Assembly (NCBI RefSeq): GCF_014202215.1
Contig: NZ_JACHGB010000004.1
Span: 62,001 to 126,000, forward strand
Origin: Quisquiliibacterium transsilvanicum
GTDB lineage: Bacteria; Pseudomonadota; Gammaproteobacteria; Burkholderiales; Burkholderiaceae_E
DNA length: 64,000 nt
Direction of reading: 5' to 3'
Below the pieces are notes generated by a model that worked only from the letters and a program-made list of their open reading frames with translations, was not told the DNA's origin and did not search any database. The translations under genes and the position numbers were made by a program. This document shows positions 45,498 through 54,044 of the stretch, in pieces (the stretch's first letter is position 1; each line of letters begins with the position of its first letter).

Positions 45498-46736
45498 TCA
45501 GGCCGGCAGTCCCGGCCGCTCCGGCCGGTGTTCGCGCATCGCCGCGCACAGCGCAAGGCCGAAGGCCAGCACGCGCAGCGTGTTCTGGTGCGCGAAGACG
45601 TCGTTGGTGAGCCCCAGCACCAGCCACATCGCCAGGCTCACGCGTCCGACCCGACGCAGCGCGGGGGGACTGCGCGCCAGGCCGCGCCAGGCCAGCCAGG
45701 CCGCGAGCGCCGCCACCGCGAGGCCGATCGCCCCGTACTGGGCGAGGATCGACATCGGCAGGCTGTGCGGATGCGAGTAGACCACCGCATCGGCCGGGTA
45801 GCGCCCCTGCGCCTGCAGCCGTTCCACCTCGGGCTTGAAGCGGTGCGCTCCGGCGCCGAACAGCGGGTGCTCGGCGACGATGTCGAGCGTGGCCTGCCAC
45901 ATCGCCAGCCGCAGCGCGACCGACCGGGCGCCGACCTCGCCCTCCTGGTAGGCAGCGACCTCGTCGTCGATCAGGGTCAGCCGGTCCCACAGGTCGAGGC
46001 GATGGCCGAGCGCGGCGACGCCCAGCGACAGGCACAGCGCGACCGCGACGAGCGCGCGGCGGTGGCCTCCGCCCGGCGGCGGGTGCGCTGCACCGGCAAG
46101 CGCCGGCGCCCGCCAGGCCAGCGCAGCGAGCAGCGGCAGCGCGAGCAGGGCGCCGCGGGTCCCGGAGGCCACCGTGGCGGCGATGCCGGCGCCGACCGCC
46201 GCCAGGTAGGCCAGGCTGCGCAGCCGGCCGGGGTCGCGCAGCAGGCCGGCCAGCGCGTACATCGCACACAGCACCGAGATCTGCCCGAAGACGATGGCGT
46301 TGAGCGTGCCCGTGGGGCGCTCCTGCCCGATCGCGAGCAGGTCCACGACCGACACCCCGAGGGCCGCCGCCGCGCCAAGCGCCCCGCCGGCGAACAGGGC
46401 GCGCGGGCCCACCAGGCCGTGGCCGGCCACCAGCGCCAGCAGCGGCATCAGCAGCAGCGGTGTCCAGGAGAAGGCCCGGGCCGGGAGCCCGAAGGCCAGC
46501 ACCGAGGAGAGGTTGAGTCCGGCCAGCAGCAGCGCCGCGATCGCCAGTTCGGGCATCGCGCGCAGCCTGGCGAGGGCACCGGCCGGATCGCGCAGGGCCA
46601 GGCCCAGGCCCAGCAGGGCGAGCAGGTAGAAGGCCGCGCCCCCCAGGCTGGACTCGATCACCGCGGCGGGCAGCGCCGCCACGACCAGCAGGCTTGCGAG
46701 CCCGCGGAGCGCAGGCGCCCCGCCGGCAGCGTTCAA
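45498..46736 (-). CDS. O-antigen ligase-family protein
   Basis: A 412-residue polytopic membrane protein with about 11-12 TM segments and the Wzy_C/WaaL core: SGTRGALLALPLLAAL, then a long periplasmic loop with HPLFGAGAHRF and YSHPHSLPMSILAQYGAIGL. It probably joins O-polysaccharide to lipid A-core at the periplasmic face. It starts with TTG and overlaps the epimerase stop by 3 nt. A polymerase (Wzy) role cannot be excluded without the rest of the O-antigen set. Confidence 0.85.
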   Translation of the reverse strand: MNAAGGAPALRGLASLLVVAALPAAVIESSLGGAAFYLLALLGLGLALRDPAGALARLRAMPELAIAALLLAGLNLSSVLAFGLPARAFSWTPLLLMPLLALVAGHGLVGPRALFAGGALGAAAALGVSVVDLLAIGQERPTGTLNAIVFGQISVLCAMYALAGLLRDPGRLRSLAYLAAVGAGIAATVASGTRGALLALPLLAALAWRAPALAGAAHPPPGGGHRRALVAVALCLSLGVAALGHRLDLWDRLTLIDDEVAAYQEGEVGARSVALRLAMWQATLDIVAEHPLFGAGAHRFKPEVERLQAQGRYPADAVVYSHPHSLPMSILAQYGAIGLAVAALAAWLAWRGLARSPPALRRVGRVSLAMWLVLGLTNDVFAHQNTLRVLAFGLALCAAMREHRPERPGLPA

Positions 46737-47818
46737 GCCCGCCGCTCCCGCCAGCCCCGATACCAGTCGACGAAGGCGCCGAGCCCCTCGGCAAGCGGCA
46801 CCTTCGGTTCGAATCCGGCGGCTGCGCGAAGCTTCGACGGATCCGCGCAGGTGCGTACCACGTCGCCAGGCTGCATCGGCAGTTCGCGCCGCCGTGCCCG
46901 CGCCCCGGTGCGCTGCTCGAGAAGCGCCAGCAGTTCGTTGACCGTGCTCGGGTCGGAGCGCCCGATGTTGTAGACCTCGAAGGGCGCCCAGCTGGTGTCC
47001 GGGCGGCCTGCCCGTGCCGGATCCGGGTCGGTTCCCGCCTGGGCGCCGGTCGAGCCGGCTTCGCCTTCGCGGGGGCTGCCGTCCCCGGGGTGCCCATTAC
47101 GCACGGGGGGCTGCCAGAGCAGTCGCACCGTGGCATCGGCGGCGTCCTCGACGAAGGTGAAGTCGCGCGACAGTCCGCCGCCGGCGTAGACGTCGATCGG
47201 GGTGCCGGCGAGCAGGCCCTCGGTGAACTTCCAGATCGCCATGTCCGGGCGGCCCCAGGGGCCGTACACGGTGAAGTAGCGCAGCATGGTCACCGGCAGC
47301 CCGAACAGATGCGCATAGCTGTGCGCCATCAGTTCGTTGGCGCGCTTGGTGGCCGCGTAGAAGCTCACCGGGTGGTCGACCGGGTCTGCCTCCGAGAAGG
47401 GCACCTTGAAGTTGCCGCCGTAGACGCTGGAGCTGCTGGCGAACACCAGGTGGCGCACGTCATGGTGCCGGCAGGCCTCGAGAATGACGGTGCTGCCCAT
47501 CAGGTTGCTGTCGACGTAGGCGAAGGGCCTGGTCAGCGCGTAGCGCACCCCGGCCTGCGCGGCCAGGTGCACGACGTGGCCGGGCCGCTCCTCGCGGAAC
47601 AGGGCGTCGACGGCGGCGGCGTCGGCGATGTCCAGACGCACGAAGCGAAAGCCCGCGGCCGACTCGAGCTGCGCCAGCCGCGCCTTCTTGAGCGCGGGAT
47701 CGTAGTAGTCGTTGAGGTTGTCGACACCGACGACGCGATGGCCGTCCGCGAGCAGGCGGCGGCTGACGTGCATGCCGATGAACCCGGCGGCGCCGGTGAC
47801 CAGGACGGTAGGGCCCAT
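46733..47818 (-). CDS. NAD-dependent sugar epimerase (UDP-glucuronate 4-epimerase-like)
   Basis: A 361-residue extended-SDR epimerase. VLVTGAAGFIGMHVSRRL is the cofactor motif, with NDYYDPALKKARL as in UDP-glucuronate/galacturonate epimerases, SSSSVYGG and the YAATK active site (Tyr about 154, Lys about 158). An insertion of about 40 residues (about 237-276), rich in Gly, Pro and Asp, interrupts the C-terminal half before FEVYNIGRSDP. It would supply a sugar nucleotide for O-antigen or core. ATG 47818 fits the family N-terminus; an ATG at 47845 is possible. Confidence 0.88.
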   Translation of the reverse strand: MGPTVLVTGAAGFIGMHVSRRLLADGHRVVGVDNLNDYYDPALKKARLAQLESAAGFRFVRLDIADAAAVDALFREERPGHVVHLAAQAGVRYALTRPFAYVDSNLMGSTVILEACRHHDVRHLVFASSSSVYGGNFKVPFSEADPVDHPVSFYAATKRANELMAHSYAHLFGLPVTMLRYFTVYGPWGRPDMAIWKFTEGLLAGTPIDVYAGGGLSRDFTFVEDAADATVRLLWQPPVRNGHPGDGSPREGEAGSTGAQAGTDPDPARAGRPDTSWAPFEVYNIGRSDPSTVNELLALLEQRTGARARRRELPMQPGDVVRTCADPSKLRAAAGFEPKVPLAEGLGAFVDWYRGWRERRA

Positions 47819-47892
47819 TGGGGAAAACGCTAAAATGAAAAGCATAGCAGAGCGCCGCCCGCGCCCTGCGCGCCATCCCGCGGCTTGCGAAC

Positions 47893-48696
47893 GTGCCATC
47901 GCCTCTCCTGTCGGTCACGGTCATCACGAAGAACGAAGCGCATCGCATCGAGCGCTGCCTGCGCTCGGTCGAGTTCGCCGACGAACGCATCGTGCTCGAC
48001 TCGGGCAGCACCGACGCCACGGTCGAGATCGCGCGCCGGCTCGGCGCGCGCGTCGAGACAAGTTCCGACTGGCCGGGCTTCGGTCCGCAGAAGAACCGCG
48101 CGCTGGATTTCGCCAGGGGCGAGTGGGTCTTCTCGATCGATGCCGACGAGGAGGTCACCCCTGCGCTGCGCGACGCCGTCCTCGCCGCGGTGCGGGCTCC
48201 CGCTGGTCCGCACGCCTACTGGGTCACGCGCAGCTCCTCGTTCTGCGGCCGCGAGATCCGCCACGGCGACTGGCGCAACGACCGGGTGCTGCGCCTGTTC
48301 AGGCGCGCGCATGCGCGCTTCACCGACGATGCGGTCCATGAGCGGGTGGACTGCCCGCCGCCGCACGGCGAGCTCGCCGGCCTGCTGCTGCACGACAGCG
48401 TCGATTCGATGCAGGACGCCGTCGAGAAGACCGAGCGCTACGCGCGGCTCGGCGCCGAGAAGCTGCGCGCGCGCGGCCGCGGCGGGCCGGTCTCGGCGCT
48501 GGTGCATGGCGCCTGGACCTTCCTGCGCGGCTACCTGCTGCGGCTGGGCTTCCTCGACGGCCGCGCCGGCCTGACCATCGCGGCGCTGAACGCGCGCGGC
48601 ACCTTCCTTCGCTACCGGCTCGCGGGCATGCCCGCGCCGGCGGCCAACCCTGGCGAGCGCACTGGCGCCGCCGATTCCACGAGAGACCGAGCATGA
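47893..48696 (+). CDS. Glycosyltransferase family 2 (WaaE/KdtX-like)
   Basis: A 267-residue GT-A enzyme of the WaaE type that adds a beta-glucosyl residue to the inner-core heptose in several species. LSVTVITKNEAHRIERCLRSV and LDSGSTDATVEIARRLGARV are donor-site elements, SIDADEEV is the DxD metal site, and FGPQKNRALDFARGEW is a family hallmark. Starts with GTG 47893. TAAAAT at 47831-47836 could be its -10. The next gene overlaps by 4 nt, which is odd for an unrelated peroxidase-like protein. Confidence 0.9.
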   Translation: MPSPLLSVTVITKNEAHRIERCLRSVEFADERIVLDSGSTDATVEIARRLGARVETSSDWPGFGPQKNRALDFARGEWVFSIDADEEVTPALRDAVLAAVRAPAGPHAYWVTRSSSFCGREIRHGDWRNDRVLRLFRRAHARFTDDAVHERVDCPPPHGELAGLLLHDSVDSMQDAVEKTERYARLGAEKLRARGRGGPVSALVHGAWTFLRGYLLRLGFLDGRAGLTIAALNARGTFLRYRLAGMPAPAANPGERTGAADSTRDRA

Positions 48697-49280
48697 GCGC
48701 CACCGCCGACCGCTATCCGCTTCCCCCGCTCGACGACCTGCCCGAGGACATCCGCAGCCAGCTGCTGGCGGTGCAGGAGAAGTCGGGCTTCGTGCCCAAC
48801 GTGTTCCTCAAGCTCGCGCGCCGGCCGGCCGAGTTCCGCGCCTTCTTCGCGTACCACGACGCGCTGATGCTGCGCCAGGGCGCGCTCACCAAGGGCGAGA
48901 AGGAGATGATCGTGGTGGCCACCAGCGGCGCCAACGGCTGCCTTTACTGCGTGGTCGCGCACGGCGCCATCCTGCGCATCTACGAGAAGAACCCGCTGAT
49001 CGCCGACCAGCTCGCCACCAACTACCGCAAGGCCCAGCTATCGCCGCGCCAGCGCGCCATCCTCGACTTCGCGATGAAGGTTGCCACCGCGTCGGCCACC
49101 GTCGACGAGGCCGATTTCGAGCGCCTGGCCGCGCACGGCCTGGACGACGAGGACATCTGGGACGTGGGCGCGATTGCCGCCTTCTTCGCGCTGTCGAACC
49201 GGATGGCAAATTTCAGCGGCATGATGCCCAACGCCGAGTTCTACCTGATGGGGCGCGTGCCCCGCGAGAAGAAGGCCTGA
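48693..49280 (+). CDS. AhpD-like peroxidase-related protein
   Basis: A 195-residue carboxymuconolactone decarboxylase/AhpD-fold protein: KGEKEMIVVATSGANGCLYCVVAHGAIL holds the CxxC and following His of the AhpD active site. Such proteins reduce peroxides or act as thiol-disulfide partners. ATGA overlaps the glycosyltransferase stop, so it is translated as part of that transcript. Function beyond fold is unclear; its link to LPS genes may be only positional. Confidence 0.88.
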   Translation: MSATADRYPLPPLDDLPEDIRSQLLAVQEKSGFVPNVFLKLARRPAEFRAFFAYHDALMLRQGALTKGEKEMIVVATSGANGCLYCVVAHGAILRIYEKNPLIADQLATNYRKAQLSPRQRAILDFAMKVATASATVDEADFERLAAHGLDDEDIWDVGAIAAFFALSNRMANFSGMMPNAEFYLMGRVPREKKA

Positions 49281-49350
49281 GGGACGGCCTGAGCCGCCGG
49301 GCGCCGCGCCGCCCGGCGCTGCGCCAGTCCCCGAACAAGGAAGCATCGAG

Positions 49351-49680
49351 ATGAGCCATGCACCGCTGCAGCTGGATCCGCCCAGCGCGCTGGAGCGCCT
49401 GAACGCCGGCACCGCCTGGCTGGTGGACGTGCGCGAGCGCGCGGAGATCGCGCGCGCCGCCTTCGACGCCCCCAACGTTGTCGTGATCCCGCTGTCCGAG
49501 TTCGAGCGCCGCCGCGACGAACTGCCGCGCGACCAGGACCTGATCCTCGCCTGCGCCAGCGGCGGACGCAGCTTCCAGGCGGTGCAGTACCTGATCCACC
49601 ACGGCTACTCGCGCGTGACCAACCTGGCAGGCGGCATCGGGCTGTGGCACGCGCACGGGCTGCCGGTGACGGCAGGCTGA
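49351..49680 (+). CDS. Rhodanese-domain protein
   Basis: A 109-residue single rhodanese domain with the active-site Cys in LACASGGRS and the family VDVRERAEI near the N-terminus. It transfers sulfane sulfur; the in vivo acceptor is unknown. Short length and lack of a signal peptide suggest a cytoplasmic GlpE/PspE-like protein. It lies 70 nt after the AhpD-like gene and runs towards the convergent DUF294 gene. Confidence 0.9.
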   Translation: MSHAPLQLDPPSALERLNAGTAWLVDVRERAEIARAAFDAPNVVVIPLSEFERRRDELPRDQDLILACASGGRSFQAVQYLIHHGYSRVTNLAGGIGLWHAHGLPVTAG

Positions 49681-49723
49681 GTAGCGAGTCCCTCCACCTG
49701 GCCCGCGGGCCCCGCCGCCGGGG

Positions 49724-51265
49724 TCAGAATCGCCCAGACTGGTGCCGCTGCCCGAGCACGCTCTGCATCGACTGCACCACCGCGAACGCCTGGCGCAGCT
49801 GGATGCGCTCGAAGTTGGACAGATCCCGGGGCGCCATGTAGTTGTCGGGCGGCTGCCCGGCGGCGATCTGCCGCGCCTGGTGGCGGATCCGCGTCACCGA
49901 CAGGAACTCGAACGCGTCGCGCAGGTCGCGCGCGCTCTGTTCGCTGATCTCGCCGCCGGCGGTCGCGAGCTCCAGCCGTTCCTGGGTGTTCGCCTGGGGC
50001 TGGCCTTCGGCGAGCGCGGAGACCCGGGCAAGCTGGACCACCGGCACGATGCCCTGGTGCTTGAGATCGATCGTTCCGCGATGCTCGCCCTTGCGGGCGG
50101 GGGCGATGTTGCCGAACAGGTTCAGCGGCGGCCGGAAGCCGAGCGCGTTGCCGACCATGAAGGCAAGGAAGATCCCGTTGCCCTTCGCACGTGCGAGGAA
50201 GTCCTCCTGCAGCGCGTCCGCAAGCCCGGTGCTGCCATGGATGTGGCGAAGGTCGAAGAACACGCAGGTCAGCATCAGCGCCTTGGGCTCCGGCTCGCCG
50301 ATCCACTGCCGGAAGTACTGCTTCCAGATGCGCAGCGGCTGGCGCCAGGTGTCGGTCATCCCCATGATTCCGCCCGGGCAGAACACGTAGCCGCAGGCGT
50401 CCAGGCCGGTGCAGACGAAGCGCGCCAGCGCCTCGAAGTACTCGCCATGGCGGGCCGCGTCGTAGGCGTCGTCCAGGATCATGAAATTGTCCTGGTCGGT
50501 CTTCGCGGTCTGTTCGCAGCGCGCCTGCGAGCCCGCGGCAACCCAGGCATAGCCGACGGGCGGCGGGCCGAGCCGCTGCTCGCCGAGCTGCAGCAGCCGG
50601 ACCGTGACCGCGTCGGTGATCGCGGTGATCACCTGCCCGGTGGCATGCGCGGTGGCGTCCGCGGCGGCGAGGTTTCGCTGCAGGTCGCGCACTCTTGCGC
50701 TTACGCGGGCCAGGCCCTCGAAGTCCCGCTGCTCGTGGATCTCGCTGACGAGGAAGACCGGCGATGCGCTGCGGTGCTCGGTCAGGTCGCTCGAGGTGAT
50801 CATGCCCGCCACGCGCTGGCCGTCCATCACCGGAACGTGGTGCACGTTGTTGCGCGCCATCAGCAGCAACGCCTCGAAGGTCAGCGCCTCGAGCCCGATC
50901 GTCAGCGGGTTGGCGGTGGCCACCTCGCGCACCGGCCGGTCGGTGGCCACGCCAGCGGCCACCACGCGGTTGCGCAGGTCGCGGTCGGTGAAGATGCCCG
51001 CGAGCCTGCCGTCGTCGACCAGCAGCACCGAAGAGACGCGCTGCTCGCGCATCAGCACCGCGGCATCGCGGACGGAGGCGGCCGGCGACAGGGTCACCGG
51101 CGCCCGGCGCAACAGCGAGCGCACCGGCGTAGCGACCAGCCCCAGATGGGGGTCGAGCTCCTGCGGGGGGGGCGGCACGGCAGGGGGCTCGGAGGCTGCG
51201 CCCTGCGGCGCCCGGGGCTCGGGCTGTCCGCCCTGCCGGGCCCTGGCGTCGTTGGCTTTGCTCAT
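49724..51265 (-). CDS. CBS-pair/DUF294 nucleotidyltransferase-like protein
   Basis: A 513-residue protein. A Pro/Ala-rich N-terminal tail (about 1-40) leads into two CBS domains (about 50-165, VSSVLLVDDGRLAGIFTDRDLRNR), then a GlnD-like DUF294 nucleotidyltransferase (AAGSQARCEQTAKTDQDN) and a DUF294 C-terminal domain. Many homologues begin with a cyclic-nucleotide-binding domain, which is missing here. CBS domains usually bind adenylates, so an energy-sensing signal protein is likely. It diverges from the DUF4212 and symporter genes across 160 nt, as in Pseudomonas acetate-type symporter loci. Confidence 0.88.
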   Translation of the reverse strand: MSKANDARARQGGQPEPRAPQGAASEPPAVPPPPQELDPHLGLVATPVRSLLRRAPVTLSPAASVRDAAVLMREQRVSSVLLVDDGRLAGIFTDRDLRNRVVAAGVATDRPVREVATANPLTIGLEALTFEALLLMARNNVHHVPVMDGQRVAGMITSSDLTEHRSASPVFLVSEIHEQRDFEGLARVSARVRDLQRNLAAADATAHATGQVITAITDAVTVRLLQLGEQRLGPPPVGYAWVAAGSQARCEQTAKTDQDNFMILDDAYDAARHGEYFEALARFVCTGLDACGYVFCPGGIMGMTDTWRQPLRIWKQYFRQWIGEPEPKALMLTCVFFDLRHIHGSTGLADALQEDFLARAKGNGIFLAFMVGNALGFRPPLNLFGNIAPARKGEHRGTIDLKHQGIVPVVQLARVSALAEGQPQANTQERLELATAGGEISEQSARDLRDAFEFLSVTRIRHQARQIAAGQPPDNYMAPRDLSNFERIQLRQAFAVVQSMQSVLGQRHQSGRF

Positions 51266-51425
51266 CGCACGGGGATCATGCCATGCGCCCGAATTATCTG
51301 GTTCTCCGGAGTGCGCTCGGGGTATTCCCGGGGGCGGGCGTCAGAGTGACGTAAGTTTTTCCGGCGACTCTCCGGGCGGGGGCACGAATTCGATGCCGTC
51401 CATACAAACCGGAGGGGACCCAGCC
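51266..51425. promoter_or_regulatory. Divergent promoter region
   Basis: 160 nt between the DUF294 gene and the DUF4212/symporter genes. It must contain promoters in both directions; GGAGGGGA at about 51411 is the ribosome-binding site of the DUF4212 gene. I found no convincing sigma-70 or sigma-54 element. Confidence 0.35.
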
Positions 51426-51680
51426 ATGAACCACGACTCCAAGGGCTACTGGAGTGCCACGCTGAGACTGCTCACCAAGATCCTGATCGTCTGGTTCCTG
51501 GTGTCTTTCGGCGCGGGCATCCTGTTCGCAGATGTGCTCAACAACATCAAGCTGGGCGGCTATCCGCTCGGATTCTGGTTCGCCCACCAGGGCTCGATCT
51601 ACGTCTTCGTCGTGCTGATCTTCTACTACGCACACAAGATGGGCCAGATCGATCGCCAGTTCGACGTCCACGAAGACTGA
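51426..51680 (+). CDS. DUF4212 small membrane protein
   Basis: An 84-residue inner-membrane protein with two TM segments (about 17-38 and 54-70, YVFVVLIFYYAHKM). DUF4212 proteins are encoded next to acetate-type sodium:solute symporters and are thought to be accessory subunits, like YjcH for ActP. GGAGGGG precedes the ATG, and the symporter starts 10 nt downstream. Confidence 0.88.
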   Translation: MNHDSKGYWSATLRLLTKILIVWFLVSFGAGILFADVLNNIKLGGYPLGFWFAHQGSIYVFVVLIFYYAHKMGQIDRQFDVHED

Positions 51681-51690
51681 GGAAGCCGAC

Positions 51691-53499
51691 ATGGAACTCC
51701 AAACCACGATCTATCTCGTCGTCGGACTCTCCTTCGCGCTGTACATCGGCATCGCCATCTGGGCGCGCGCCGGCACCACGAGCGAGTTCTACGTTGCCGG
51801 CTCCGGCGTCAACCCGATCATGAACGGCATGGCCACCGCGGCCGACTGGATGTCGGCTGCCTCGTTCATCTCGATGGCCGGCCTGATCTCCAACATGGGC
51901 TACGGCGGCGGCCTGTTCCTGATGGGCTGGACCGGCGGCTACGTGCTGCTGGCGATGCTGCTCGCGCCCTACCTGCGCAAGTTCGGCAAGTTCACCGTGC
52001 CGCAGTTCATCGGCGATCGCTTCTACTCGAAGTCGGCCAGCACGGTGGCGGTGCTGTGCCTGCTGACTGCTTCGATCACCTACATCATCGGACAGATGAC
52101 GGGTGTGGGCGTTGCGTTCTCGCGCTTCCTGGGCGTGTCCAGCGACGTCGGCATCTACGTCGGCATGGGCATCGTGTTCATGTACGCGGTGTTCGGCGGA
52201 ATGAAGGGCATCACCTACACCCAGGTGGCGCAGTACATCGTGCTGATCCTGGCGTACACGATTCCCGCGGTATTCATCTCGCTGCAGCTCACCGGCAACC
52301 CGGTCCCGCAGCTCGGCCTGGGTTCGGACCTGGTCGGCCATGACGTCTCGCTGCTCTCCAAGCTCGACCAGGTGGTCACCGACCTGGGCTTCGGCAAGTA
52401 CACGACCACCACGGCCGGCAGCACGCTGAACATGTTCGTCTACACGATGTCGCTGATGATCGGCACCGCCGGCCTGCCGCACGTGATCATGCGCTTCTTC
52501 ACCGTGCCCAAGGTGAGCGACGCGCGCCTGTCGGCCGGCTGGGCGCTGATCTTCATCGCGATCCTCTACACCACCGCGCCCGCGGTCGCGGCGATGGCCA
52601 AGACCAACCTGATCCGCACCGTCACGCCCGGCGTGGTGATGCAGGACTCGGATCCCTTCGCCGCCGACGCAGCCATCCAGTACGAGCAGCGGCCGGACTG
52701 GATGAAGCGCTGGGAGAAGACCGGGCTGCTCAAGTTCCAGGACAAGAACGGTGACGGCCGCATCCAGTACTACAACGACAAGACGAAGAACGAGGAGGTG
52801 CTGAAGAAGGCGGAGGCTGCCGGCTGGAAGGGCAACGAGCTGGACGTCAACGCGGACATCATCGTGCTGGCCAACCCGGAGATCGCCCTGCTTCCCAACT
52901 GGGTGATCGCACTGGTTGCTGCAGGGGGTCTGGCGGCTGCGCTGTCGACCGCCGCAGGGCTGCTGATGGCGATCTCCTCGGCGGTCTCGCACGACCTGAT
53001 CAAGGGGGTGTTCAAGCCGGACATCAGCGAGAAGGGCGAGCTGATGGCTGGCAAGATCTCGATGGCGGTCGCGATCGTGATTTCCGGGTGGCTGGGCCTG
53101 AATCCGCCGGGCTTCGCGGCAGGAACGGTGGCGCTGGCATTCGGGATTGCCGCAAGCTCGCTGTTCCCTGCGATCATGATGGGCATCTTCAGCAAGAAGA
53201 TGAACAAGGAAGGCGCGATGGCTGGCATGCTGGCCGGCCTGTTCGTCACGCTGTTCTACGTGTTCGCGCACAAGGGCCTCTTCTTCGTGAAGGGCACCGA
53301 GTACCTGGACCTGATCGGCGGAGCAAACAGCTTCTTCGGCATCACGCCCGAAGCCTTCGGCGCGATCGGTGCGCTGGTGAACTTCGCGGTGGCCTTCCTG
53401 GTCGACAAGGTGACCAAGGAGCCGCCCGAGCACATCCAGGCGATGGTCGAATCGGTGCGCATCCCGCGCGGCTCGAAGGCCGTCGAGGGCTCGCACTGA
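51691..53499 (+). CDS. Sodium:solute symporter, acetate-type (VC_2705 subfamily)
   Basis: A 602-residue SSS-family permease with about 13 TM segments, related to ActP. TM1 carries VVGLSFALYIGIAIWARA, followed by GSGVNPIMNGMATAADWMSAASF, the sodium-site region. A hydrophilic loop (about 325-400) contains DKNGDGRIQYYN at 351-362, similar to an EF-hand loop though its last position is Asn. It probably takes up acetate or another short-chain carboxylate with sodium. It follows the DUF4212 gene by 10 nt and ends in a strong hairpin. Confidence 0.93.
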   Translation: MELQTTIYLVVGLSFALYIGIAIWARAGTTSEFYVAGSGVNPIMNGMATAADWMSAASFISMAGLISNMGYGGGLFLMGWTGGYVLLAMLLAPYLRKFGKFTVPQFIGDRFYSKSASTVAVLCLLTASITYIIGQMTGVGVAFSRFLGVSSDVGIYVGMGIVFMYAVFGGMKGITYTQVAQYIVLILAYTIPAVFISLQLTGNPVPQLGLGSDLVGHDVSLLSKLDQVVTDLGFGKYTTTTAGSTLNMFVYTMSLMIGTAGLPHVIMRFFTVPKVSDARLSAGWALIFIAILYTTAPAVAAMAKTNLIRTVTPGVVMQDSDPFAADAAIQYEQRPDWMKRWEKTGLLKFQDKNGDGRIQYYNDKTKNEEVLKKAEAAGWKGNELDVNADIIVLANPEIALLPNWVIALVAAGGLAAALSTAAGLLMAISSAVSHDLIKGVFKPDISEKGELMAGKISMAVAIVISGWLGLNPPGFAAGTVALAFGIAASSLFPAIMMGIFSKKMNKEGAMAGMLAGLFVTLFYVFAHKGLFFVKGTEYLDLIGGANSFFGITPEAFGAIGALVNFAVAFLVDKVTKEPPEHIQAMVESVRIPRGSKAVEGSH

Positions 53500-53506
53500 C
53501 GCGGCG

Positions 53507-53574
53507 GCGCCCGGGGCTTCCCGGGCGCGGTCCGCTTCCCGGCCTCGCCGGCGCTGCCGGCGAGGCCCTTCGTT
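53507..53574 (+). terminator. Two hairpins after the symporter gene
   Basis: GCGCCCGG at 53507-53514 pairs with CCGGGCGC at 53521-53528. Then GGCCTCGCCGGC at 53541-53552 pairs with GCCGGCGAGGCC at 53556-53567 around a 3-nt loop, followed by CTTCGTTT. The second is a good intrinsic-terminator candidate. It would separate or attenuate the downstream small membrane-protein gene. Confidence 0.65.
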
Positions 53575-53587
53575 TCAGGAGCCGCGC

Positions 53588-53947
53588 ATGGTGTTCGACG
53601 TTGGTGTGGCGATGACCTGGGTGATGTTCCTGGCCCTGTTCCCGATGGCCTTCTTCTGGCTCAGGCGCGCCTGGCGCATTGCGTTCAGGCGCGACTTCTC
53701 CGAGGTCGCACTCAAGCGAGGCGAGCCCCCCGCGGATCCCGCGCGATGGGCGCCCTACGAGTGCATCATCAACGCGGTGGCGGGCGTGGCCGCGGTCTTC
53801 GTGATCGTCGGAGTGGGCTTCGGCGCGCTGCCCTACGAGACCTGGACCGCGATCGCCGGGACCACCATCTGGTGCAAGTTCTTCGCGAGCTTCGCGCTGG
53901 GCCGGCACGCCCACCTGTTGGCGCCGACGGCGCGAGCGAAGGGCTGA
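53588..53947 (+). CDS. Small membrane protein of unknown function
   Basis: A 119-residue protein with two or three TM helices: VGVAMTWVMFLALFPMAFFW at the N-terminus, and a hydrophobic pair at about 62-105 (AVAGVAAVFVIVGVGFG). A charged loop lies between. I do not recognise a family. Its location between the symporter and the sensor-exonuclease gene suggests a part in the same locus. Preceded by CAGGAG. Confidence 0.72.
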   Translation: MVFDVGVAMTWVMFLALFPMAFFWLRRAWRIAFRRDFSEVALKRGEPPADPARWAPYECIINAVAGVAAVFVIVGVGFGALPYETWTAIAGTTIWCKFFASFALGRHAHLLAPTARAKG

Positions 53948-54044
53948 GCTTCCGGCGCGCGGGCCTGCCAATGACGACCCCGGCGGCGACCGGTCAGGTG
54001 CTTCGGGCGCTTCGGGCGCGCAGTTCGCGTCAGGGCGACGCGCC

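Noticed and set aside
49695-49720. GC-rich palindrome after the rhodanese gene as a terminator
   Set aside because: GGCCCGCGGGCC has no loop or T-run, too weak to call.
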